Shown: positions 1 through 6,578, counted from the first letter of the stretch. The stretch is 8,267 bases of DNA from Candidatus Omnitrophota bacterium (GCA_013202935.1 JABMRG010000109.1:1-8267); one strand, 5' to 3'. Program-made: numbers and translations. Notes: generated by a model from the letters alone, not told the origin.

Positions 1-542
1 CTAAGGGCCTTTTCACATGCATGAGTAAACCTCTCCTTTTTACACTTGACATATACCTTTATTAACCAACCTATAAAATCACATTTATCAATATCCATAT
101 TTACAAGCTCAGAGACCCTCATCCCTGTGCTATATAATGTCTCAAGTATTGCCTTATCTCTTAAGCCGGAAATATCATCAGAAGGCGCTTCAAGCAATTT
201 TGCAACTTCATCCTCCTGCATAAAGACAGGGAGCTTCTTATCCCTCTTAGGGGTTGATACACCTGCTAATGGGTTATTCTCAACCAATGCCTCACGGACT
301 AAAAATTTAAAGAAGCTTCTGAGGCAGGAGAGAGTCCTTGCAATAGAGGCACGCGATAAGTTCTTTTCCTTAAGATGGGCCAGAAATTGGCGTATAAGTA
401 TATAATCCACCTTCTCTATCGTTTTTTCCCCTAAAAAGTGTTCGAAGGTCTTAAGGTCTTTTCTGTAGTTTGTTATTGTGTGTTTTGATGCCTCCCGTTC
501 TATCTCAAGATACCTTATAAACTTATTAACATATCTTTCCAT
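1..542 (-). CDS. xerC: Tyrosine recombinase XerC/XerD type, N-terminal 180 codons (cut by window edge)
   Basis: Site-specific tyrosine recombinase, probably the chromosome-dimer resolvase acting at dif in the cytoplasm. Residues 1-95 form the SAM-like core-binding domain (MERYVNKF start, TITNYRKDL near 22-30, SLRSFFKFL-like helix at 72-81). The catalytic domain begins near residue 104 (LPVFMQEDEV), and the first catalytic arginine is R142 in TGMRVSEL. The beta-hairpin lysine lies near 166-169 (KCKKER). The remaining catalytic residues (HxxR, H/W, Tyr) lie beyond the left edge. The frame is open to base 1. The ATG directly follows the topA stop (TAAATG) and has no good Shine-Dalgarno sequence, so coupling to topA is likely. 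The order topA-xerC is common in bacteria and favours a housekeeping Xer over a phage integrase. XerC versus XerD cannot be settled here. Oddity: codons 159-176 carry several replacements at conserved Gly/Pro positions (see findings), so the edge may hold sequencing errors or early decay. Confidence 0.9.
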   Translation of the reverse strand, partial: MERYVNKFIRYLEIEREASKHTITNYRKDLKTFEHFLGEKTIEKVDYILIRQFLAHLKEKNLSRASIARTLSCLRSFFKFLVREALVENNPLAGVSTPKRDKKLPVFMQEDEVAKLLEAPSDDISGLRDKAILETLYSTGMRVSELVNMDIDKCDFIGWLIKVYVKCKKERFTHACEKAL

Positions 543-2690
543 TTATTTTGTATCCGGTAATTTTCTGCTTGTATGTTTGCAGTCTGGATATTTTGAGCAG
601 CCGTAGAATGGCCCGCGCCTCGAAGATCTTTCAACGAGTTCACCATCGCAGTCAGGCTGCGGGCACTTAACGCCTGTGGGAAAGGGTTTTGTATTCTTAC
701 ACTGGGGGTAACCGGAACATGCCAGGAATTTGCCGTACCTATAATGCTTTACCATCATAGGTTTTTTACATTTTTCACACGCCTGATCTACTGTCTCGAC
801 CTCAACCAGCTCCATCTTGCCATCTTTGTTTTTCTTGGCAGGTTTGGAGTTTTTGCACTTGGGAAATCCGGAACACCCCAGAAACGTACCTCTCCTTGAC
901 CAACGGAATATCATAGGCTTGCCGCATAATTCACACTTATATTCAGAGGAGGTAGTCTCTTTCTTAAGGTCTTTCATATTCAATTTGGCCTGTGAAAGGT
1001 CCTTAGCAAATGGCTGATAGAAATTCTTTAAGACCTGGATCCAATCCATTGCACCTTCCTCAACCTTATCAAGCTCATCCTCCATCTCAGCAGTAAAGCC
1101 TACATTCATTACATCAGGGAAGTGTTCTATAAGAAGCTTTGTTACGACCATGCCAACCTCTGTTGGATAAAAATATCCGGCTTTTCTATCTACATAATGG
1201 CGCAGGACAATCGTAGATATTATCGGGGCATAGGTACTTGGGCGCCCTATCCCTTTATCCTCCAGTTCTTTTACCAAAGATGCGTCTGAAAAACGTGCTG
1301 GCGGTTTTGTAAAATGCTGTGAGGGTATAAGCTTTAATAGGTCCAGTATGTCGCCTATGCTAAGCTGGGGAGCAGTGATCTTATCATTATCCTCTTCCTT
1401 ATCACTCAACTTCAAGAATCCGTCAAAGGTTACTTCACTGCCTGATGTGCGGAAGAGGTATTTCTTGTCTTTGGCTTCATTAGAAACAGCGTCTATATCT
1501 ATGGTCCTCTGCTTTAATACAGCATGGGCCATCTCACTCTGCAAGAACCTTTTCCATATAAGGTTATACAGTTTAAACTGATCCGGTGTAAGATACTGCT
1601 TAATCGACTCAGGAGTCATATAGACAGATGTCGGCCTTATAGCCTCGTGTGCTTCCTGGGTCTTCTGCTTCTTCTTCTTGAACTTATGCGGATGTTCTGG
1701 AATATAGTCTGCACCAAAATTCTTCTCTATATAATCTTTTGCCTTAGCCTTTGCCTCCTTAGAGATATTTATAGAATCGGTTCTCATATAGGTTATAAGG
1801 CCGGTAGGGTCTTTGTCTTCCAGTTCTATACCTTCATAGAGCTGCTGCGCAAGCCTCATAGTCCTTCCAGCTGCAAAGCGTAGCCTGTTAAACGCATCCT
1901 GCTGCATGGTGCTTGTGGTGTAGGGCGCGCCTGGCATTCTTAGCTTTTTCTGCTCTTTTACATTAGCTACAATATAATTTCTCTTTTTTAATTCATTCAG
2001 CAGTTTTTCAGATTCATCCTTTGTCTTTATCTTTGGTTTTTTGCCATCTATCTCAATAAGTTTTGCAATAAACCTATTAATATCTTTGGTTTTCTGAAGC
2101 TCTGCTTCTATCTCCCAGTAATCCTGCGGTTTGAAAGCATTTATCTCATCCTCTCGTTCAACAATAATCCTGAGCGCCACTGACTGCACTCTTCCTGCGC
2201 TTAAGCCCCTGGCAACTTTCTCCCATAATAGCGGGGATAGATTATACCCGACTACTCTATCCAGTACCCTTCTTGCCTGCTGGGCATTTACCTTATCCAT
2301 ATCAATAGAGCGCGGATGTTTAAAGGCCGCGCCTATCGCCTCTTTTGTAATCTCATGAAATTCTACCCTGAACGCTTGCTTTTCGCCCTTAACAAGCTCA
2401 CGGGCAAGGTGCCAGCTTATAGCCTCCCCCTCTCTGTCAGGGTCTGTGGCCAGGTATATTATCGATTTATCCTTAGATTGTTTTTTAAGCTGAAGGAGTA
2501 ATTTTTTGCGGGCAGGTATAACGATATACTCTGGTTTAAAATCTTTCTCCACATCAACACCCATACTGCTGGATGGAAGATCTATCAGGTGGCCCATAGA
2601 AGAGGTCACCTCATAATCTTTTCCTAAAAACTTTGCCAGTGTCCTGCACTTTGCAGGTGATTCTACTATTACGAGTGATTTTTTTGTCAT
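543..2690 (-). CDS. topA: DNA topoisomerase I (type IA)
   Basis: Relaxes negative supercoils by cutting and rejoining one DNA strand through a 5'-phosphotyrosine link. From the ATG at 2690 the protein has 715 residues, slightly shorter than E. coli TopA. The N-terminal TOPRIM domain starts KKSLVIVESPAK and carries the metal-binding acidic motif DPDREGE at 83-89. GLSAGRVQS (162-170) is the conserved type IA segment. The active-site tyrosine is Y301 in TYMRTDS, and the QEAHEAIRP motif (345-353) follows. GIGRPSTYAPI lies at 480-490. Three C-terminal four-cysteine zinc fingers are visible: C586/C589/C606/C612, C638/C641/C658/C664 and C676/C681/C698/C704. I chose 2690 because family members begin a few residues before LVIVESPAK. 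An open frame continues upstream to a GTG at 2780, but that stretch is repeat DNA coding for a low-complexity Arg/Leu peptide. ATG codons at 2696 and 2726 are alternatives, and 2726 has the best ribosome binding site. No Shine-Dalgarno sequence precedes 2690. Confidence 0.97.
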   Translation of the reverse strand: MTKKSLVIVESPAKCRTLAKFLGKDYEVTSSMGHLIDLPSSSMGVDVEKDFKPEYIVIPARKKLLLQLKKQSKDKSIIYLATDPDREGEAISWHLARELVKGEKQAFRVEFHEITKEAIGAAFKHPRSIDMDKVNAQQARRVLDRVVGYNLSPLLWEKVARGLSAGRVQSVALRIIVEREDEINAFKPQDYWEIEAELQKTKDINRFIAKLIEIDGKKPKIKTKDESEKLLNELKKRNYIVANVKEQKKLRMPGAPYTTSTMQQDAFNRLRFAAGRTMRLAQQLYEGIELEDKDPTGLITYMRTDSINISKEAKAKAKDYIEKNFGADYIPEHPHKFKKKKQKTQEAHEAIRPTSVYMTPESIKQYLTPDQFKLYNLIWKRFLQSEMAHAVLKQRTIDIDAVSNEAKDKKYLFRTSGSEVTFDGFLKLSDKEEDNDKITAPQLSIGDILDLLKLIPSQHFTKPPARFSDASLVKELEDKGIGRPSTYAPIISTIVLRHYVDRKAGYFYPTEVGMVVTKLLIEHFPDVMNVGFTAEMEDELDKVEEGAMDWIQVLKNFYQPFAKDLSQAKLNMKDLKKETTSSEYKCELCGKPMIFRWSRRGTFLGCSGFPKCKNSKPAKKNKDGKMELVEVETVDQACEKCKKPMMVKHYRYGKFLACSGYPQCKNTKPFPTGVKCPQPDCDGELVERSSRRGPFYGCSKYPDCKHTSRKLPDTK

Positions 2691-2769
2691 TGTCATTGCG
2701 AGGCGAAGCCGAAGCAATCTCAACATTGAGATCCTTCGGATGCTTCTACCCGTCGCATCCTCAGGATGA
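2691..2769. repeat. Dispersed palindromic repeat, TCATTGCGAGG...CAATCTC type, abutting topA
   Basis: Non-coding, structured DNA with several nested inverted repeats. GGC-GAA-GCC is at 2702-2710. CCGAAGCAATCTC (2709-2721) pairs imperfectly with GAGATCCTTCGG (2728-2739) around a 6-base loop. GGATGC (2738-2743) pairs with GCATCC (2755-2760), and CATCCT-C-AGGATG is at 2756-2768. From memory, sequences with the TCATTGCGAGG / GAAGCAATCTC core and a TCAGGATGA end recur as dispersed repeats in many environmental genomes; this was not searched. Only one copy occurs in this window. It ends one base from the topA start codon and creates the tandem ATGACA-ATGACA at 2685-2696 (read on the minus strand), so it occupies the normal place of the topA leader. 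Confidence 0.6.
2724..2736 (-). promoter_or_regulatory. Possible repeat-borne ribosome binding site and ATG in frame with topA
   Basis: On the minus strand AAGGA (bases 2736-2732) is followed after 5 bases (TCTCA) by an ATG at 2726-2724, in frame with topA. Starting there would add 12 residues (MLRLLRLRLAMT) before the usual TopA start. No Shine-Dalgarno-like sequence precedes the 2690 or 2696 ATGs. The spacing is good, but both parts lie in the stem of the repeat, so use in the cell is inference. Confidence 0.3.
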
Positions 2770-2774
2770 AATTC

Positions 2775-2817
2775 GGCCACATAACTTACGTTCGTTTACA
2801 CTCCGTAAGTTATGGCC
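2775..2817. repeat. Long hairpin just downstream of the HEAT-protein gene
   Basis: Inverted repeat with arms GGCC(AC)ATAACTTACG at 2775-2790 and CGTAAGTTATGGCC at 2804-2817. This gives 14 base pairs with a 2-base bulge around a 13-base loop. It begins 5 bases after the stop codon of the HEAT-protein gene, reading on the minus strand. The bases that follow in the transcript (GAATTTCATCC) contain no U-run, so it does not look like an ordinary intrinsic terminator. It may protect the upstream mRNA end, weaken read-through into topA, or be one end of the repeat that continues at 2691-2769. Confidence 0.7.
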
Positions 2818-2822
2818 TCATT

Positions 2823-3740
2823 TCATTTGGCTTTATTCAATTCGAACCAATGGTTCCATTTATCTTTATTAAAACCGTAACTCTGGCCGGATATTTTTTT
2901 AAGCGATTCAAGCGCATATATCCTGACATCCTTATAATCATCCCCTAAGGCCTCTATGAGTGCAGGAACTGTAGCTATATTATTATAGACACCAAGTGCA
3001 TGGGCACATGAGGCCCTGGTGATATTTGCCCTATCATCTTTTAGCATACCAGTTATAATCGGAAGGCTATCCTCTATATTCCAGCTCGCTGACAATTCAG
3101 CAGCATAGCTTCTGATTTCAGGATCATTGTCCGATAATGCGCCGATTACTGCCTTATATTCTGACTTGCCTTCTACGTTGTCCAGGGCCTGTATAGCTAC
3201 AAGCCGCACCTTTACCTGGGAGTCGCTTAAGGCCACATTTGCAAGGGGCTTTGCTGCCCTGTCGTCACCTATCTTGCCAAGTGCCTCTGCTGTAAAGAAA
3301 CGGACCTCCCATTCTGTATCTTTAAGTAATTTTATTAACGGGGGCGTAGCCTTATTGTCACCTATCTTGCCCAGGGCCCTTGCAGCATTATAACGCATGG
3401 TCATCTTCTTCTCTTCAAGAACAGATATAATAACAGGCACAGCCCTCTTATCCTTTATCTCACCAAGTGTATCCACGCATAGCACTCTCAAATCAGCATC
3501 TTTTCCGCGCCAGTCTTTTACCACAGCAAGAAGGGGCTCAACAGCTGCCTCCCCCCATTTGATAAGATCTTTCTTCGCCTGTCTCCGTACACTAACTTTC
3601 TTATCTGATAGCCTTTCTACAGCCTTATTTATCTTTTCCGTTGTCCTATAGTCAAACTTCTTCTCTATCGCATATGCTGGCACTAAGAAAACTACGGATA
3701 TAATAGCGGCAAGTCCAAGTGCTATTATTCTTCTATTCAT
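2823..3740 (-). CDS. Secreted HEAT-repeat (PBS-lyase-like) protein
   Basis: A 305-residue protein made of about eight helical HEAT/PBS-lyase-like repeats, roughly at 50-75, 84-108, 115-141, 145-170, 176-203, 208-233, 240-266 and 270-285. They are marked by recurring AARALGKIGD-, AEALGKIGDD- and HALG-type segments. Such repeats form a solenoid that binds proteins; no catalytic motif is visible. The N-terminus is a clear signal peptide (MNRR, hydrophobic stretch 5-21, AYA at 22-24, likely cleaved before IEKKF), so the protein is probably periplasmic or secreted; no lipobox cysteine is seen. The C-terminus (SGQSYGFNKDKW..W) resembles an ending I recall from other bacterial HEAT-repeat proteins. 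The ATG at 3740 has a strong AAGGAGGAG site; the open frame reaches back to 3815 through a palindrome, which I reject. The partner and function are unknown. The gene interrupts the frequent dprA-topA pairing and is flanked on both sides by palindromic elements. Confidence 0.88.
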   Translation of the reverse strand: MNRRIIALGLAAIISVVFLVPAYAIEKKFDYRTTEKINKAVERLSDKKVSVRRQAKKDLIKWGEAAVEPLLAVVKDWRGKDADLRVLCVDTLGEIKDKRAVPVIISVLEEKKMTMRYNAARALGKIGDNKATPPLIKLLKDTEWEVRFFTAEALGKIGDDRAAKPLANVALSDSQVKVRLVAIQALDNVEGKSEYKAVIGALSDNDPEIRSYAAELSASWNIEDSLPIITGMLKDDRANITRASCAHALGVYNNIATVPALIEALGDDYKDVRIYALESLKKISGQSYGFNKDKWNHWFELNKAK

Positions 3741-3743
3741 GGT

Positions 3744-3752
3744 CTCCTCCTT
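3744..3752 (-). promoter_or_regulatory. Strong ribosome binding site of the HEAT-protein gene
   Basis: AAGGAGGAG on the minus strand, 3 bases before the ATG counted from its end (about 6 from the AGGAGG core). It fixes the start at 3740 rather than 3815 and is the strongest Shine-Dalgarno sequence in the window. Confidence 0.85.
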
Positions 3753-3762
3753 GTACTTATCC

Positions 3763-3814
3763 TGGGGACATATCCCATTCGTTCGATACATCGAACCTGA
3801 GGGATGTGTCCCCA
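3763..3814. repeat. Palindromic repeat between dprA and the HEAT-protein gene
   Basis: Outer arms TGGGGACATATCCC (3763-3776) and GGGATGTGTCCCCA (3801-3814) match at 13 of 14 positions. An inner stem TTCGA (3782-3786) / TCGAA (3791-3795) closes on a 4-base loop, so the whole 52-base unit can fold as one long interrupted hairpin. It lies 17 bases past the dprA stop codon and 22 bases before the HEAT start. No U-run follows on the minus strand. TGGGGACA/TGTCCCCA-ended palindromes are, from memory, a frequent dispersed type in environmental genomes, sometimes linked to REP-associated Y1 transposases. No transposase or second copy is in this window. Confidence 0.65.
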
Positions 3815-3831
3815 TGCTTTAGTGCTGATAT

Positions 3832-4920
3832 TTAAGCTTTTACGTACAGTTTGCCTGGTAGTTGCTTGACCAGGCCTTTTATCTCTAATTGAAGAAGTGC
3901 AACTCTCATCTTTTTAGGTTTTGAAGAGGCTGCCTCTGTAAGATATTCTATATCTTTAGGTTCATCAGAGAGTAGATTGTATACATCTTCTTCGCATTCA
4001 TTATTAAAATTTAAACCGCTTGTCTGATCTTTTACCAGCTCCTTAGAGTTGATACCCAGTTCTTCAATAATATCTGATGCAGATTCTGCAAGTTTTGCGC
4101 CTTCTCTTATAAGATTATTCGTACCCTGTGATGTTGCATATCCTGCACCTCCGGGTACTGCAAATACATCCCTGCCTTCATCAAGGGCAAAATCTGCAGT
4201 GATCAATGCGCCGCTCTTAGCCGCAGCTTCAACAACTACCACCCCTTTTGACAAGCCGCTTATTACTCTATTGCGCCTTGGGAAGTTCTGTTTATGCGGA
4301 GGCATCTCCATGCAGAATTCAGAGACCAGCATGCCATGCTTTATTATCTCACAGGCTAGCTTTCTGTTTTCAGGTGGATAGATTGAGGCAAGGCCATTTC
4401 CCAGGACAGCTATTGTCTGGGCATTTGCCTCCATAGCGCCTTTATGTGCTGCAGTATCAATGCCTCTTGCCATGCCAGAGACTATGGTTATCTTGTACGC
4501 TGAGAGCTCCCTTGCTATACGCTGGGCCGCCTTTAGGCCATACTGTGTGCATCTTCTTGAGCCGACAATCGCAATCGAAAGCGCACCTGGGTTTTTGAGC
4601 TCTCCTTTTGTATAGAGTACTATAGGCGGGTCATATGTATTCTTAAGATCTTCAGGATAATCCTTATCAAATATGGTTACAACCTTTACATTATGCTTTT
4701 TGATAAGTGAAAGTTCCCTGTCTATATCGTGTGTTGAAGGAGCTTTCTTTATGCTCTCTGCTATATTTGGGCCAATGCCTTTTATCTGTTGCAGGCTCTT
4801 TATAGGAGCTTTAAGGATAGACTCAGTAGTCTTAAATTCTGCAAGAAGCGCTCTTAATCTTATGTGACCTATATCCTGCATCATATTAAGCAGGATAAGG
4901 TCTTTAGTCTGTTTATTCAT
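3832..4920 (-). CDS. dprA: DNA processing protein DprA (Smf)
   Basis: A 362-residue cytoplasmic protein that, in transformable bacteria, binds incoming single-stranded DNA and loads RecA. It is widespread even where competence is unproven. The N-terminal part contains a helix-hairpin-helix (IKGIGPNIAESI, 46-57). The Rossmann-like DprA core spans about 80-290, with the conserved blocks VGSRRCTQYG (119-128), SGMARGIDTAAH (148-159), VLGNGL..IYPPEN (172-185), NFPRRNRVISGLS (212-224) and SGALITA (236-242). The C-terminus (about 308-362, ending QLPGKLYVKA) is a DprA winged-helix domain. It is full length for the three-domain form. The start ATG at 4920 immediately follows the aroK stop (TAAATG), with no Shine-Dalgarno sequence, which suggests translational coupling to aroK. 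A dprA-topA-xer order is widespread; here a HEAT-protein gene intervenes. Confidence 0.96.
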   Translation of the reverse strand: MNKQTKDLILLNMMQDIGHIRLRALLAEFKTTESILKAPIKSLQQIKGIGPNIAESIKKAPSTHDIDRELSLIKKHNVKVVTIFDKDYPEDLKNTYDPPIVLYTKGELKNPGALSIAIVGSRRCTQYGLKAAQRIARELSAYKITIVSGMARGIDTAAHKGAMEANAQTIAVLGNGLASIYPPENRKLACEIIKHGMLVSEFCMEMPPHKQNFPRRNRVISGLSKGVVVVEAAAKSGALITADFALDEGRDVFAVPGGAGYATSQGTNNLIREGAKLAESASDIIEELGINSKELVKDQTSGLNFNNECEEDVYNLLSDEPKDIEYLTEAASSKPKKMRVALLQLEIKGLVKQLPGKLYVKA

Positions 4921-5460
4921 TTAAGTGAGAACCATGTGTGTTCTGTTTTCAGGTTCATGGTGTTCATATATCTCTATAACCTTATCAGCTACTTCTTCAA
5001 GTGGCACATCTGACGTATCTATCTTATAGTCAGCGCGGTTATAATATTCTTCGCGCTCTTTCATTAGCTTATCAATGCTGGCAACCGGGTCTGGTGTATT
5101 TAGCAATGGCCTGTGGAGATGGCCTTTAGTCCTTTGATATATTACCTCTGCCCTTGCCATAAGGCATATTAGTATGCCATGCTCCTTAAGATATTTTACA
5201 TTATTCTCATCTATTACAACTCCTCCACCCGCATCTAGAACTACATTCTTATCTTTTGAAGCTTCTCTTACTACCTCAGCCTCTATTTTTCTAAAATATG
5301 GTTCGCCATCCTCTTTGAATATGCGGACAACGGGCTTACCAACCTTCCACTCTATCATATCATCGAGGCAGAGCCTCTGTCTCTGAAGCCGCTGCGCTAC
5401 AATCTTGCCTACTTCGGTCTTGCCTGTCCCCATAAAACCTACCAGGACTATATTCTTCAT
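4921..5460 (-). CDS. aroK: Shikimate kinase
   Basis: Phosphorylates shikimate at the 3-hydroxyl using ATP, in the cytoplasm. The 179-residue length is typical. Walker A is GFMGTGKT at 8-15. Substrate-binding residues visible are D33 (in LDDMIE), R57 in YFRKIE, the GGG at 78-80 and the lid arginine R117 in LHRPLL; R136 lies in the REEYYNRAD segment. In the usual DxD metal/substrate motif the first aspartate is replaced: RLCLDDMIE aligns so that C31 stands where the Mg-coordinating Asp is expected, while the shikimate-binding Asp is kept. The fold and other motifs argue for an active enzyme, but this position deserves checking. The start ATG at 5460 has a good AGGAGAG site and lies 20 bases after aroC. 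It abuts dprA downstream (TAAATG). Confidence 0.95.
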   Translation of the reverse strand: MKNIVLVGFMGTGKTEVGKIVAQRLQRQRLCLDDMIEWKVGKPVVRIFKEDGEPYFRKIEAEVVREASKDKNVVLDAGGGVVIDENNVKYLKEHGILICLMARAEVIYQRTKGHLHRPLLNTPDPVASIDKLMKEREEYYNRADYKIDTSDVPLEEVADKVIEIYEHHEPENRTHMVLT

Positions 5461-5465
5461 TGGTT

Positions 5466-5472
5466 CTCTCCT
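5466..5472 (-). promoter_or_regulatory. Ribosome binding site of aroK
   Basis: AGGAGAG on the minus strand, 5 bases before the aroK ATG at 5460, in the 20-base aroC-aroK gap. It supports the chosen start. Confidence 0.8.
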
Positions 5473-5480
5473 AAAAAATA

Positions 5481-6572
5481 TTAAATTCTCTTTTTAATCT
5501 CTTTTATCGAGTCACCACCGAACTTTTCCAATATTGCCTGGGCAATAACAGATGCTGTTACATTCTCGCCAACAACTGAAGCTGCTGGTAAAGCGCATAT
5601 GTCTGAGCGCTCAACTGTGGCCTTTGCGGGTTTCTTCTTCTTAATATCTATTGAATCCAGAGGTTTCATAAGTGTAGATATCGGCTTCATGGCACAACTT
5701 ACTAAAAGCGGCTCACCGTTGGTCATACCGCCCTCTAAACCGCCCGCATTATTTCTTTTGCGGACTATTTTCTTCCCCTTAAGGTATATAGCATCGTGAA
5801 ACTGTGAACCTAAAAGCTTACAGCCTTCAAGACCAGCTCCAAATTCAACAGATTTAATCGCCTGTATAGACATAAGCTCATACGCTAAACGTGCATCAAG
5901 CCTTCTGTCATAATGCATACAACTTCCTAAGCCAACAGGTAGATTAAGTGCAACTATCTCAAAACCTCCGCCTACTGTATCGCCTTTCTCCTTGGCCTGT
6001 TCTATCCTTCTTATCATAAGCTTCTCTGCATACTGGTCAGCGCAGTTTATCTTTGAGTTGCGTGCTTTCTTCTTCAGCTCATCAAGTGAGAGATGCTTAA
6101 CCTGTGCGTCAACGCTTGCTAAAAATTTCGTATGGCTGAATATATCTATGCCAAGCTCCTCCAATAATATCCTACAGACAGCGCCTACAGCAACGCGTGC
6201 TGCTGTCTCTCTTGCGCTCGCGCGCTCTAAGATATCCCTTATATCATCCCTGCCATACTTTAAAACTCCTGCTAAATCAGCATGTCCGGGTCGTGGACAT
6301 GTTATAACAGGAAGTTTATCAATCTTGAAGTCCTTATTCTCTATCACAAGGGCAATGGGGCTTCCTATAGTCTGGCCCTTTCGCAGGCCTGATAAGATTT
6401 TCACCTTATCAGACTCTATCTTCATGCGTCCGCCGCGGCCATATCCTTGTTGCCTACGTTTAAGTTCGTTGTCTATTTTCTTGGCATCGATTCTTAGTCC
6501 TGCCGGCATACCTTCTAAGATAGCTACTAAAGCCTTACCATGTGATTCACCTGCTGTCAAGTATCGCAACAT
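5481..6572 (-). CDS. aroC: Chorismate synthase
   Basis: Converts 5-enolpyruvylshikimate 3-phosphate to chorismate with reduced FMN, the last common step to the aromatic amino acids. The 363-residue length is usual. Visible family motifs are AGESHG (7-12), RRQQGYGRGGRM (39-50), the CPRPGHADLAG block (92-102), RASARETAARVAVGA (117-131), GGMTNGEP (281-288) and RSDICALPAASVVGE (322-336) near the C-terminus. FMN- and substrate-binding residues such as H11, R40, R46 and H97 fall within these blocks. The start ATG at 6572 has a GGAGG site 6 bases upstream. The gene follows the prepilin peptidase by 30 bases and precedes aroK by 20, so aroC and aroK are almost certainly co-transcribed. Confidence 0.97.
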   Translation of the reverse strand: MLRYLTAGESHGKALVAILEGMPAGLRIDAKKIDNELKRRQQGYGRGGRMKIESDKVKILSGLRKGQTIGSPIALVIENKDFKIDKLPVITCPRPGHADLAGVLKYGRDDIRDILERASARETAARVAVGAVCRILLEELGIDIFSHTKFLASVDAQVKHLSLDELKKKARNSKINCADQYAEKLMIRRIEQAKEKGDTVGGGFEIVALNLPVGLGSCMHYDRRLDARLAYELMSIQAIKSVEFGAGLEGCKLLGSQFHDAIYLKGKKIVRKRNNAGGLEGGMTNGEPLLVSCAMKPISTLMKPLDSIDIKKKKPAKATVERSDICALPAASVVGENVTASVIAQAILEKFGGDSIKEIKKRI

Positions 6573-6578
6573 TCTATA

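Noticed and set aside
46..405. 119-residue plus-strand open frame near the left edge
   Set aside because: Antisense of the xer gene, whose minus-strand frame gives a clear tyrosine recombinase; the plus-strand product is low-complexity and unrecognisable.
2691..2780. Extended topA reading frame from a GTG at 2780 (30 extra residues)
   Set aside because: The GTG lies in the arm of a hairpin, has no ribosome binding site, and the added peptide is encoded by repeat DNA; TopA proteins normally begin just before LVIVESPAK.
2844..2856. Perfect inverted repeat GAACCA-A-TGGTTC
   Set aside because: It lies in the coding end of the HEAT gene (the W..W segment) and 6-base arms are readily explained by chance.
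2775..3814. Palindromes at 2775-2817 and 3763-3814 as intrinsic terminators
   Set aside because: Neither is followed by a U-run in the direction of transcription, and the operon continues beyond both.
3741..3815. Extended HEAT-protein reading frame from an ATG at 3815
   Set aside because: It runs through the palindrome at 3763-3814, would bury the signal peptide, and the ATG at 3740 has a strong AAGGAGGAG site.
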